DNA of 64,000 bases from Falsiruegeria mediterranea M17 (GTDB lineage: Bacteria; Pseudomonadota; Alphaproteobacteria; Rhodobacterales; Rhodobacteraceae). The DNA lies in assembly GCF_900302455.1 (NCBI RefSeq), contig NZ_ONZG01000001.1, positions 605,760 to 669,759 of the forward strand, read 5' to 3'. Positions 1 through 7,630 of this stretch are shown here, one piece after another. Each line of letters begins with the position of its first letter. Position 1 is the stretch's first letter. Both the position numbers and the translations under genes were made by a program. The notes below the pieces were generated by a model. It was not told where the DNA came from. It saw only the letters and a program-made list of their open reading frames with translations, and ran no database searches.

Positions 1-83
1 ATGGGCTGCGAGAGGCGTATATTCTGTGTGCCGATGGGTACGCTTGGGTGCCGAGCAGACCCAAAAAGCTAGTTTGAACAATC

Positions 84-218
84 TCCAAATGGCGCGACCT
101 TGCGGTCACGCGTCCTGCGGACGGCGGGGGGCCGGGCAGGCGCGGGCGTTGCCCGCGCCTGCCCGGCCCAACGGGAGGAGGTGGTCCGCCAGGAACATCG
201 ACAACGGGCGGGAGTGCT
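84..218. repeat. Structured intergenic repeat, copy A
   Basis: This stretch aligns over about 135 nt with 7486-7622. Conserved left flank contains a small CGTCC-TGC-GGACG hairpin. The core is a perfect 19-bp stem (129-147 with 151-169) closed by loop GTT. The right flank has AACGGGAGGAG and ends GGGCGGGAGTGCT. Stem sequence differs from copy B at five positions, each with the pairing partner changed to match. It stops about six bases short of the LysR stop codon, in the same orientation to that gene as copy B. It may be a REP-like element or a shared 3'-end structure; no protein is supported here. The rest of 1-224 shows nothing else. Confidence 0.75.
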
Positions 219-224
219 TGCGGA

Positions 225-1100
225 TCAGGAAACGACTTCAGCCGCGATTTCGGATCTCAGCCAGTTGGTAAAGGCGATAGCACCGGGGTTTTCTTCCGCT
301 TGGGGTGACAACAGCAAATAGTAAGCCTCAGGCATGACCGCGCGATGCGCAAAGGGCGCAATTAAGCGGCTCTCGCCAATCAATCCGCGTACGATCGTGT
401 CATGTGCCAAACACAACCCTCCTCTGGCCATCGCAACCGACAGGCTGACCATATACGTCGTGGCATATGTGATTGGCGGATTTCCCCATATTAGACCCTG
501 ATCTTCGGCCCAATTCGACCAGTTGGACAACAGGTTCGAGCAATCATAGAGCGGTTGGTCCTGCAGGTTTTCCAACGTCACAGAGTACCCCGGTGCGCAC
601 ACCGGATAATAGTGATCGGTCCGCAACAGCTCGGTCCGGACCGTGTCGGCTGGCCGCAGGGAATAGCGAATTTCAACCGCGGCGCCTTCGGCCATTTCTC
701 GCGGCTCCCAAAGCTCGGTGAAGATGTTCAACTGAACGTCCGGATGCAGCGCGCGGAACCGGGGCAGCTTTGGCGCAAGCCAATTCACGGCAAAGGTGAT
801 GTTCGATTGCACCTGCACCGCATTCACCTGATCCCCGACCACCGCTTGGGTCCCCCGCACCAGGGTTCGAAAAGCCTCGCGCACGACCGGCAGATAGGTG
901 ATCCCGGTTTCCGTCAGCTCCAGCGCCCGGGGACGGCGATGAAACAGCGGGCGTCCCAGGTGTCCTTCAAGCGATTTGATCTGCTGGCTGACCGCGCTTT
1001 GCGTCATGTTCAGATCGCGCGCAGCACCGGTGAACGACAGGTGGCGCGCTGCGGCCTCGAACGTGCGAAGCCAGCCCAAAGGGGGGAGGGGTTTCTGCAT
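225..1100 (-). CDS. LysR-type transcriptional regulator (GcvA-like)
   Basis: A 291-residue LysR regulator of usual family length. The N-terminal winged helix-turn-helix (about residues 5-60) shows FEAAARHLSFTGAARDL followed by TQSAVSQQIKSLE, then a substrate-binding domain to the C terminus. An upstream ATG at 1190 is possible, but homology begins at MQKPLPPLGW, so the ATG at 1100 is preferred. It is transcribed away from the catabolic operon starting at 1227, and the 126-base gap holds an ATTAG-N5-CTAAT palindrome typical of LysR/GcvA sites. The likely role is control of that operon; the inducer is unknown. Confidence 0.9.
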   Translation of the reverse strand: MQKPLPPLGWLRTFEAAARHLSFTGAARDLNMTQSAVSQQIKSLEGHLGRPLFHRRPRALELTETGITYLPVVREAFRTLVRGTQAVVGDQVNAVQVQSNITFAVNWLAPKLPRFRALHPDVQLNIFTELWEPREMAEGAAVEIRYSLRPADTVRTELLRTDHYYPVCAPGYSVTLENLQDQPLYDCSNLLSNWSNWAEDQGLIWGNPPITYATTYMVSLSVAMARGGLCLAHDTIVRGLIGESRLIAPFAHRAVMPEAYYLLLSPQAEENPGAIAFTNWLRSEIAAEVVS

Positions 1101-1114
1101 ATGTATAACTCTGT

Positions 1115-1131
1115 CATTAGTAACGCTAATG
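1115..1131. promoter_or_regulatory. Putative LysR operator, CATTAG-N5-CTAATG
   Basis: A perfect 6-bp inverted repeat with a 5-base spacer lies between the divergent lysR (start 1100) and aldolase (start 1227) genes. It contains the T-N11-A core of LysR boxes, and CTAAT is the known core of GcvA sites. The same ATTAG-N5-CTAAT occurs before the second LysR at 8541-8555. Confidence 0.55.
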
Positions 1132-1226
1132 AGATAGCTTCGTTTTTTTCGTTGGTCAAATGCAAGTCCGGGATGCAGGTTCTTGATCACCTAGGGAAAC
1201 CGCCTCGGCATCAGGGAGAATCGGCG

Positions 1227-1982
1227 ATGAGCGTGACAAATCTGCGACCCAATATGGATCACTGGTCCGAGCGGGTTGATATGGCGGCGGCCTTTCGCTG
1301 GACCGTCAAACTGAACATGCACGAGGCGGTGGCGAACCACTTCAGCCTGGCCGTGAACGACGACGGCACGCAGTTCCTGATGAACCCGAACCAGATGCAC
1401 TTCAGTCGTGTGAAGGCATCGAACCTGTTGCTGCTGGATGCAAATGATCCGAACACAATGGACATGCCAGGCGCGCCGGACCCGACTGCTTGGGGCCTGC
1501 ACGGTTCGATCCACCGTCACTGCCCGCATGCGCGTTGTGTGATGCACGTGCATTCGATCCACGCCACCGTTCTGGCCTCGTTGGCGGACAGCAACATCCT
1601 CCCGATCGATCAGAACACCGCCACCTTCTACAATCGCTACGTGATTGATGACGAGTTCGGCGGGCTGGCTTTTGAGAGCGAAGGTGAGCGCTGCGCCACA
1701 ATGCTGAACGACCCCAAGAAAAAGGTCATGATCATGGGCAACCATGGGGTTCTGGTGATTGGCAGTGACGCGGCGGACGCGTTCAACCGGCTCTACTATT
1801 TTGAGCGCGCGGCCGAGACCTATATCCGAGCCTTGCAAACCGGCCAAAAGCTGCGGGTGCTCAGCGACGAGATCGCCGAGAAAACCGCGCAAGAGCTTGA
1901 GGATTATCCAAGCCAGGCCGAAGCGCACATGCGCGAAATGAAAGCGATCCTGGACGCAGAAGGGTCTGACTACGCGAGCTAA
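1227..1982 (+). CDS. Class II aldolase/adducin family protein
   Basis: A 251-residue cytosolic protein of the class II aldolase/adducin family, whose members (fuculose- and ribulose-phosphate aldolases, epimerases, decarboxylases) use Zn2+ to stabilise an enediolate. The zinc-site motif HVHS is visible in MHVHSIHATV, and HGSIHRHC and GNHGVLVIG flank the fold core. The ATG at 1227 follows AGGGAGAA by a good spacing; longer starts would enter the divergent promoter. It is the first gene of the operon. Family members often act as decarboxylases or aldolases late in a catabolic route. Substrate cannot be told from sequence. Confidence 0.85.
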   Translation: MSVTNLRPNMDHWSERVDMAAAFRWTVKLNMHEAVANHFSLAVNDDGTQFLMNPNQMHFSRVKASNLLLLDANDPNTMDMPGAPDPTAWGLHGSIHRHCPHARCVMHVHSIHATVLASLADSNILPIDQNTATFYNRYVIDDEFGGLAFESEGERCATMLNDPKKKVMIMGNHGVLVIGSDAADAFNRLYYFERAAETYIRALQTGQKLRVLSDEIAEKTAQELEDYPSQAEAHMREMKAILDAEGSDYAS

Positions 1983-2016
1983 GCGGCGTTAGCCGCCAAG
2001 CCAGAAAGGACATCCC

Positions 2017-3135
2017 ATGTTGGATACCGCCAACCCCCGGGCGCGCACCCTCGCCGCCCGATACTATACGTCTGTCCAATCGCTTGAAGCTGACCGTGAA
2101 CTAGTGTTGAGCAGCTGGCAGTTGGCTGGGCACGAAACGCAGCTGTCAGAGCCGGGCGCTTACATAACGTTGTCGCTGTTTGACCAGAACATCTTTCTGG
2201 TGCGCGACCGCGAGGGTGAGGTACGCGCGTTCTACAACGTCTGTCCGCATCGGGGGCATCAACTGGTCGAGGGGAACGGGAAAAAGGCGGTTCTGACCTG
2301 TCCCTATCATGCATGGACATTCGGGTTGGATGGCAACCTGCGCGGGATGCCCAAACGGGATGGAACAGATGCTCCGGCGCGGTCTGAAGTCTGTTTATCG
2401 CATGTTAGGGTCGAATCATTGGCCGGATTCCTGTTTGTGAACCTGGACGATGACGCGCCCAGCCTGGCCGAGTTTGCTCCGGGTCTTGATGCGCAGATGT
2501 TGGACCGCATCCCGGAACTGCCTACGCTGGTGATCGAGGGTGACAGCGCCTACGGCCACACCTACACCTGCAAATCGAACTGGAAAGTGATGCTGGATAA
2601 CTATCTTGAATGTCACCACTGCGGCCCGGCGCATCATTCGTTTGACGACATGATGAACATCGCCGAGAACCGGTTTGAACTGTACCAAAACTACACCTAT
2701 CAACATGCACCCACGGCCCGCAAAGCCCAGAATGAGGCGTTTCGGCTGGATCTGGAGCATGACGTCCTGGACGGGCAGTTCTGGTTCCTGTTCCCCAACA
2801 CCATCTTTGGCCAATTCCCCGGCGCGCGCGGGTTCTATGCCTCGCGGTTTGATCCGGTCACACCGGACCTGACCGAGCGGCGTTCGATCTCGCTGATCCC
2901 GCCTGAGCCTACTGATCCTGACATGGCGGCGCGCTCCGCCGAGCGGGCAGAGTGGTCGACCAATGTCGTGTCGGTCGAGGATCGCGAGCTGTGTGAAAAC
3001 GTGCAACGCGGCATGCATCAGCGGGGGTTCAAGCAGGGCTGGTACGTCACTGATCCGGACGCGCACGACATCTCGGAACATGCGATGCGTCATTTCCACG
3101 ACATCTACCTGGCAGCCATGGGCGAAGAGGCATGA
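2017..3135 (+). CDS. Rieske non-heme iron oxygenase, alpha subunit
   Basis: A 372-residue Rieske ring-hydroxylating/demethylating oxygenase. The [2Fe-2S] site is C76-x-H78 with C95-x2-H98. The mononuclear iron site appears in NYLECHHCGPAHH with the bridging acidic residue D194, E198 and His ligands H201 and H206. Length and the ECHHC motif resemble the quaternary-amine monooxygenases (carnitine, glycine betaine and stachydrine types) as well as small aromatic oxygenases. No reductase gene is adjacent, so electrons must come from elsewhere. Its stop overlaps the next ATG (ATGA), indicating translational coupling. Substrate is inferred only loosely: a betaine or similar polar compound. Confidence 0.85.
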   Translation: MLDTANPRARTLAARYYTSVQSLEADRELVLSSWQLAGHETQLSEPGAYITLSLFDQNIFLVRDREGEVRAFYNVCPHRGHQLVEGNGKKAVLTCPYHAWTFGLDGNLRGMPKRDGTDAPARSEVCLSHVRVESLAGFLFVNLDDDAPSLAEFAPGLDAQMLDRIPELPTLVIEGDSAYGHTYTCKSNWKVMLDNYLECHHCGPAHHSFDDMMNIAENRFELYQNYTYQHAPTARKAQNEAFRLDLEHDVLDGQFWFLFPNTIFGQFPGARGFYASRFDPVTPDLTERRSISLIPPEPTDPDMAARSAERAEWSTNVVSVEDRELCENVQRGMHQRGFKQGWYVTDPDAHDISEHAMRHFHDIYLAAMGEEA

Positions 3136-3971
3136 AGAACATCTATACCTACGGCGGCAAACCTGCCCGTCGCAACCTGACCGTCGACTGTTTGCGACGC
3201 AACAAGGCGGCTGGCAAAAAGATGACTCAGGTCTCGGCCCTCAGCGAGGATGAGGCGCGCGCCTGCGAAGAGATGGGGATCGACATGATCACCATCTCCG
3301 ATCTGGACTATGATGCCGTCCGTGCGGGCGCACCGCATACCTTCATCACGTCCAGCCAGACCATGTGCCAGTATTTCGAACCGCAGGAATGCCTGACGGC
3401 GGCGTTGAAAGCGGCCGAGAAAGGCGCTGATGCGGTCTTTACCCCGCGTGGTATGGGCATTGTCGAACTCATCGCGAACGAGGGGCTGGCGGTGCAAGGC
3501 CATGTGGGCCTGGTGCCGCGTAAATCGACCCTAACAGGGGGCTTGAAGACCTTTGGCAAGACAGCTGAGGAGGCAATGAAACTGCTCGACTGGATGCGCC
3601 GGTACGAGGATGCAGGCGCGGTAGCGGTCGAGGTTGAATGTGTCGCGGTTGAGGCGCTGCAGGCGATCAATCACAAGACCTCGCTTCTGACCCATTCGAT
3701 TGGTGCGGGCACGGGCGGTGACATCATCTTTTCCTTCATGGAGGACATCTGTGGCGACGTTGAAAACCCGCCGCGTCATGCCAAAGCCTGGGGCGATGTA
3801 TTGTCGATCCGCAAACAACTGGCCGCCGAGCGTGACAAGGCGTTGACCGGGTTCCGAACCGACGTGCAGTCCGGGGCGTTCCCGGATGAGGCACATACGG
3901 TTGGCATGTTGCCCGGCGAAGAGGACAAGCTGCGCGCGGCGCTCGACAAGTGGAGCACCCTTCATCAATGA
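3132..3971 (+). CDS. Divergent PanB-like (ketopantoate hydroxymethyltransferase family) protein
   Basis: A 279-residue TIM-barrel protein of the PanB/PEP-mutase superfamily. The C-terminal half keeps PanB hallmarks: GHVGLVP, LTGGLKTFGKT, VEVECV with the catalytic Glu, and GIGAGxGGD-like SIGAGTGGD. Three canonical PanB positions look lost. The second metal Asp (usually in a DMPF-like motif) is replaced around FITSSQT, and the Lys and Glu of the KLEGG motif are replaced by FTPRG. The first Asp (ISDLD) remains. It therefore probably does not make ketopantoate and has been recruited to this catabolic operon, perhaps for aldol or retro-aldol chemistry. ATGA overlaps join it to genes on both sides. 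Confidence 0.75.
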   Translation: MKNIYTYGGKPARRNLTVDCLRRNKAAGKKMTQVSALSEDEARACEEMGIDMITISDLDYDAVRAGAPHTFITSSQTMCQYFEPQECLTAALKAAEKGADAVFTPRGMGIVELIANEGLAVQGHVGLVPRKSTLTGGLKTFGKTAEEAMKLLDWMRRYEDAGAVAVEVECVAVEALQAINHKTSLLTHSIGAGTGGDIIFSFMEDICGDVENPPRHAKAWGDVLSIRKQLAAERDKALTGFRTDVQSGAFPDEAHTVGMLPGEEDKLRAALDKWSTLHQ

Positions 3972-5101
3972 GCGTCACCCTGACAGACACCGGCCTGCGG
4001 GTCGCGTTGCCGGATGGCGAGGCATATTTCAACGCCTTCTGGCTGCGCGACAACTGCGCCAGCTCGTTCGACGCCGAGACCCGCGAGCGGGTGTTTGACA
4101 TCTGCGCGTTGGATGGTGACCCGGTGATCGCCACCGCATGGGCAGACGGCGAGGCATTGGTGGTGGACTGGCAGGGCGAGGATCATCAGAGCCGCTATAG
4201 TCTGGATTGGCTGATGGGTTGCGCCAGGGGTGCGCCGCGGACGGATCCTGCGTCCATTCCCCGTGCACTATGGCGCTCGGACAAGGCATTTAAGCGGTTT
4301 GATCGCGCTGATCTGGATCGGGACCAAATCCGTTGTGACTGGGCCCCTGCCCTGATCGAAGACGGTGTCGCCATCGTTGAGGGATTGGAAGACAGCGACC
4401 AGGCCCTGACCGATCTGGCAAACCTGTTGGGTGACGTTCGGCCGTCGGTGACAGGGTCGTACTTTGACGTGCAGGTGCATGTTGGTCCGGTAAATTTGGC
4501 CTTTACGGCTGCTGAGCTTGAGTTGCACACAGACACCCCTGCCGAGGAAACCCCGCCGGGCGTGCAGTTCCTGCATTGCCGTGCCAACTCGGTTGAGGGC
4601 GGCGACAGCCTTTTTCTGGATGGTGCAGCTGCGGCCGAGGATTTCCGAAAACGGTATCCTGACGAGTTTGAACTCCTCGCCACTGTGACGGCCCCTTTCT
4701 ATTACGAGCATGACGCTTTTGACTGGCGCGCGCGGCAGCGGGTGATCGAGTTGGATGTGGGTGGCGCGGTCTCGGGCCTGACTGTCTCGCAGCATATGGC
4801 TGATGTGTTCGACATGCCGCAAGAGCTGCTGGACCGCTACTATCCCGCCTTTGTCCGCTTCATGCGCTGGCTCAGACGGCCCGAATATCTGGTGCAGTTC
4901 CGCCTGAACGCGGGCGAATGCATCATCTTTGACAATCATCGCATCGTGCATGGCCGCGCGGCCTATTCCGCAGACAGCGGCCAACGCCACCTTCGCGGTT
5001 GCTACATCGACCGGGGCGAGCTGCGCTCAACCTATCGCACCCTCTACCGCAAGACCGGCCAGACGGCCCCCAGCCAGGGACAATCAGCGCGCCATGAATG
5101 A
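3968..5101 (+). CDS. Gamma-butyrobetaine dioxygenase/TauD-family 2-oxoglutarate oxygenase
   Basis: A 377-residue Fe(II)/2-oxoglutarate dioxygenase with gamma-butyrobetaine hydroxylase architecture. It has an N-terminal domain with FWLRDNC near residues 24-30 and a C-terminal TauD/TfdA jelly roll. The facial triad is H187-x-D189 (LHTDTP) with distal H328 (NHRIVHGR). The N-terminal domain keeps one Cys of the usual zinc-binding cluster, but the following CxxC-type pair seems absent (RDNCASSFDAET), so zinc binding is doubtful. The ATG at 3968 overlaps the previous stop. Family knowledge suggests hydroxylation of a trimethylammonium or related acid; the true substrate is unknown. Confidence 0.85.
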   Translation: MSVTLTDTGLRVALPDGEAYFNAFWLRDNCASSFDAETRERVFDICALDGDPVIATAWADGEALVVDWQGEDHQSRYSLDWLMGCARGAPRTDPASIPRALWRSDKAFKRFDRADLDRDQIRCDWAPALIEDGVAIVEGLEDSDQALTDLANLLGDVRPSVTGSYFDVQVHVGPVNLAFTAAELELHTDTPAEETPPGVQFLHCRANSVEGGDSLFLDGAAAAEDFRKRYPDEFELLATVTAPFYYEHDAFDWRARQRVIELDVGGAVSGLTVSQHMADVFDMPQELLDRYYPAFVRFMRWLRRPEYLVQFRLNAGECIIFDNHRIVHGRAAYSADSGQRHLRGCYIDRGELRSTYRTLYRKTGQTAPSQGQSARHE

Positions 5102-6392
5102 CGCCACAGACTATACGCGTGCCTTTGCTGCCAAGCCGCAGCCTCTGACGCTGGAACAGGCCGCGTGGAAAACGCCGCCCATGCAGCTGACGGATACCGA
5201 AGGCATGATCGACGTGCCCCGGATGCGGCGGTATCGCCAGAACCGGCTGCGTGAGCAGATGAAAGCACATGGGCTAGCGGCGGTGATCCTGACCGATCCG
5301 CTGTCGATCCGCTATGCGACGGGGGTGCGCAACTGCACGCTGTTTCAGATGCATATTCATGCGGGCTATTTGTTTTTGCCAGCCGAGGGACCAGTGATTT
5401 ATTTCGACAGCGAGCCGGGTCGGGAAACCGGCGTGCAGCTGGAAACCATCGACGAGATCCGCGATGACCTGCTGCCGCTGTCCTATATGTTCGCGGGCTA
5501 TCGGCATCAGGAGTGGTGCACCAAATGGGCCGCGCAGATGAAGGCACTGGTGGATGAACACTGCGGCGGCGAGACCCGAGTGGGTGTCGAACGCACCGCG
5601 CCCCTGCCTCACATGGCGCTGGAACAGGCCGGTTTGACCCTGGTTGATGCGGGAGAGGCTTTGGCCCACGCCCGAAAAATCAAAAGCCCCGAAGAAATCC
5701 TGTGCATGAACCAGACGATTGCGGTGGCCGAGGATGGCATGACCCGGATGCGGAATAATCTGGTTAACGGCATCACCGAGCAGGAACTGTGGTCCCACAT
5801 GTGGGCCGCCAATATCGAAGGCGGCGGAGAATGGATCGACTATCGCCTGCTGGCGTCTGGTGAACGCACCAACCCCTGGCAGCAAGAGGCCAGCAGCCGC
5901 ACCATTCGTGCAGGTGATCTGGTGGTGTTCGACTGCGGGATGGTCGGTCCGTGGAGCTATGGCGCTGACATCAGCCGCGCTTATCATTGTGGGCCTGGAC
6001 GTCCGACGGAGGAGCAGTGCCGCCTATATCAATATGCCCACAACGAGGTGATGCATAACGGCGCTCTGCTGCGTCCCGGTATCTCGTTCACCGAGCTGAT
6101 TGCGCAGCGTTATCGCCAGCCCGACGGATACAACGACCAGACCTATCCCTGCATGATGCATGGGCTAGGCATGGCCGACGAATACCCGGTGATCTACTAC
6201 CCCGCGGACGCGCAGTTCCAATATGACGGTGAACTGGAGTCCGGAATGGTCATCTGCGTCGAAAGCTATGTCGGCAAGCTTGGCGGATACGAAGGCGTCA
6301 AGCTGGAAGACCAATACCTCATCACTGACACCGGCGCGATCTGTCTTTCGCGCTACCCGTTCGAAGACGCGCTTCTATCGCGCGAAATCTGA
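5094..6392 (+). CDS. M24-family metalloenzyme related to DMSP lyase DddP and creatinase
   Basis: A 432-residue protein with a creatinase-like N-terminal domain and a pita-bread M24 catalytic domain. The five standard M24 metal ligands are visible: D280 (VFDCG), D292 (GADISR), H356 (MMHGLG), E390 (CVESY) and E405 (KLEDQ). It shares GGEWIDYRLLASGERTNPW with the DMSP lyase DddP, and it keeps the Asp after the histidine motif (D362, MADEYP). The extra Asp two residues after the first ligand in DddP is glycine here (G282). I therefore call it DddP-related, not DddP. It overlaps the preceding gene by eight bases in the same operon. Confidence 0.8.
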   Translation: MNDATDYTRAFAAKPQPLTLEQAAWKTPPMQLTDTEGMIDVPRMRRYRQNRLREQMKAHGLAAVILTDPLSIRYATGVRNCTLFQMHIHAGYLFLPAEGPVIYFDSEPGRETGVQLETIDEIRDDLLPLSYMFAGYRHQEWCTKWAAQMKALVDEHCGGETRVGVERTAPLPHMALEQAGLTLVDAGEALAHARKIKSPEEILCMNQTIAVAEDGMTRMRNNLVNGITEQELWSHMWAANIEGGGEWIDYRLLASGERTNPWQQEASSRTIRAGDLVVFDCGMVGPWSYGADISRAYHCGPGRPTEEQCRLYQYAHNEVMHNGALLRPGISFTELIAQRYRQPDGYNDQTYPCMMHGLGMADEYPVIYYPADAQFQYDGELESGMVICVESYVGKLGGYEGVKLEDQYLITDTGAICLSRYPFEDALLSREI

Positions 6393-6419
6393 TGTTTTGG
6401 CCAAAGAGGAGATGCCAAA

Positions 6420-7469
6420 ATGACCGATACGACACCCAGCCTGGACCAGATGGCTAACACCGCCCCGACCCCCGCCCCCTTATCGGGCGAACAGATGGAG
6501 GATATGAGCCGAGAGTGGAACTATCACCCGGATCTGCCGTTGCAGAACCCATCCATCTTTCAATGGCCGCCCAACCCGGCCTTTCTGATCGGTTGGCTTG
6601 CGCGCAACTGGCTGACGCTCAGCGAGCGGGTGATGATGGTGATCCTGGCCGTGGCGTTGTGGTATTTCTTCTACCCCTCGCTGGAAACCGCGCAGAGCTT
6701 TGCCTTTGGCTGGATTGCCCAGATCTATGTCATCAACTTCGTGATGATCTTTGCCGTGGCTGGCGGCCTGCACTGGTATTTCTACATCCGCAAAGGGCAG
6801 GGCAAGAAGCTCAAGTTTGAGCGCAGGGATCAGGGTAAGAACAACAAGCTGTGGGATTTCAGCGATCAGGTGAAGGACAATATGTTCTGGTCGCTGGGGT
6901 CCGGCGTGTTCCAACTGACCGGGTTTCAGGTGGTCACCATGTGGTTGATGGCAAACGGCTATGCGCCCGTGATCACTTTTGCAGAAAACCCGGTGTGGTT
7001 CCTGGCCTGGCTGGTGATCATCCCGATGTGGTCCGCGTTCCACTTCTACTGGGTGCACCGCCTGTTGCATCAGCCGTTCCTGTACAAGCGGGTTCACAGC
7101 CTGCACCACCGCAATGTTAACATTGGCCCGTGGTCGGGGTTCTCAATGCACCCGGTCGAACACTTTATCTATCTGACCACGCTGTGCGTTCACTGGGTTG
7201 TCGCGTCGCACCCGATCCATCTGTATTTCCACATCGTGTTCCAGGGGCCTGGCGCGGCGATGAGTCATACCGGTTACGAGGATCTTCTGATCAAGGACAA
7301 GCGCAAGCTGGTCTTGGGCACCTTTTATCACCAGCTGCATCACCGGTACTACGAGTGCAACTACGGCAATCAGGAGATGCCCTGGGATCGGTGGTTTGGC
7401 ACGTTCCACGATGGTTCGCCCGAGGCGACGGCAGAGACCCGAGCGCGCAAAAAGCGGATGTTCGGCTAA
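6420..7469 (+). CDS. Sterol desaturase/fatty acid hydroxylase superfamily membrane protein
   Basis: A 349-residue integral membrane di-iron enzyme. Hydrophobic segments lie near residues 55-85, 98-122 and 190-215. The histidine boxes are HRLLH (213-217), HSLHH (226-230), HPVEH (244-248) and HQLHH (304-308), the ERG3/FA-hydroxylase pattern facing the cytoplasm. Family members hydroxylate or desaturate lipids, but also small hydrophobic substrates. It follows the M24 gene by 27 bases with AAGAGGAG as ribosome-binding site, so it is the last gene of the operon. Its product could act on a membrane-soluble intermediate or on lipids; this is inference. Confidence 0.85.
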   Translation: MTDTTPSLDQMANTAPTPAPLSGEQMEDMSREWNYHPDLPLQNPSIFQWPPNPAFLIGWLARNWLTLSERVMMVILAVALWYFFYPSLETAQSFAFGWIAQIYVINFVMIFAVAGGLHWYFYIRKGQGKKLKFERRDQGKNNKLWDFSDQVKDNMFWSLGSGVFQLTGFQVVTMWLMANGYAPVITFAENPVWFLAWLVIIPMWSAFHFYWVHRLLHQPFLYKRVHSLHHRNVNIGPWSGFSMHPVEHFIYLTTLCVHWVVASHPIHLYFHIVFQGPGAAMSHTGYEDLLIKDKRKLVLGTFYHQLHHRYYECNYGNQEMPWDRWFGTFHDGSPEATAETRARKKRMFG

Positions 7470-7485
7470 GTTACCCCTGATACGC

Positions 7486-7622
7486 GTCCAAACTGCGCGG
7501 CCTGTCGGCCTTGCGTCCTGCGGACGGCAGGGGGGCCAGGCTCACACGGGCAAAGCCCGTGTGAGCCTGGCCCAACGGGAGGAGATGTCCCGCAAGGGGC
7601 ATTGACGACGGGCGGGAGTGCT
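7486..7622. repeat. Structured intergenic repeat, copy B
   Basis: Second copy of the element at 84-218. The perfect 19-bp stem is 7533-7551 paired with 7555-7573, loop AAA. The flanks GCGTCCTGCGGACGGC and CCCAACGGGAGGAG are shared with copy A, as is the terminal GACGGGCGGGAGTGCT apart from one base. It fills the space between two convergent genes (the hydroxylase ending at 7469 and lysR ending at 7631). It could act as a two-way terminator or 3'-end stabiliser. Confidence 0.75.
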
Positions 7623-7630
7623 CCGTGGCT

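Noticed and set aside
5094..6392. Naming the M24 protein dddP
   Set aside because: Similarity is clear, but an acidic residue typical of DddP next to the first metal ligand is glycine and the operon context is not a DMSP cluster.
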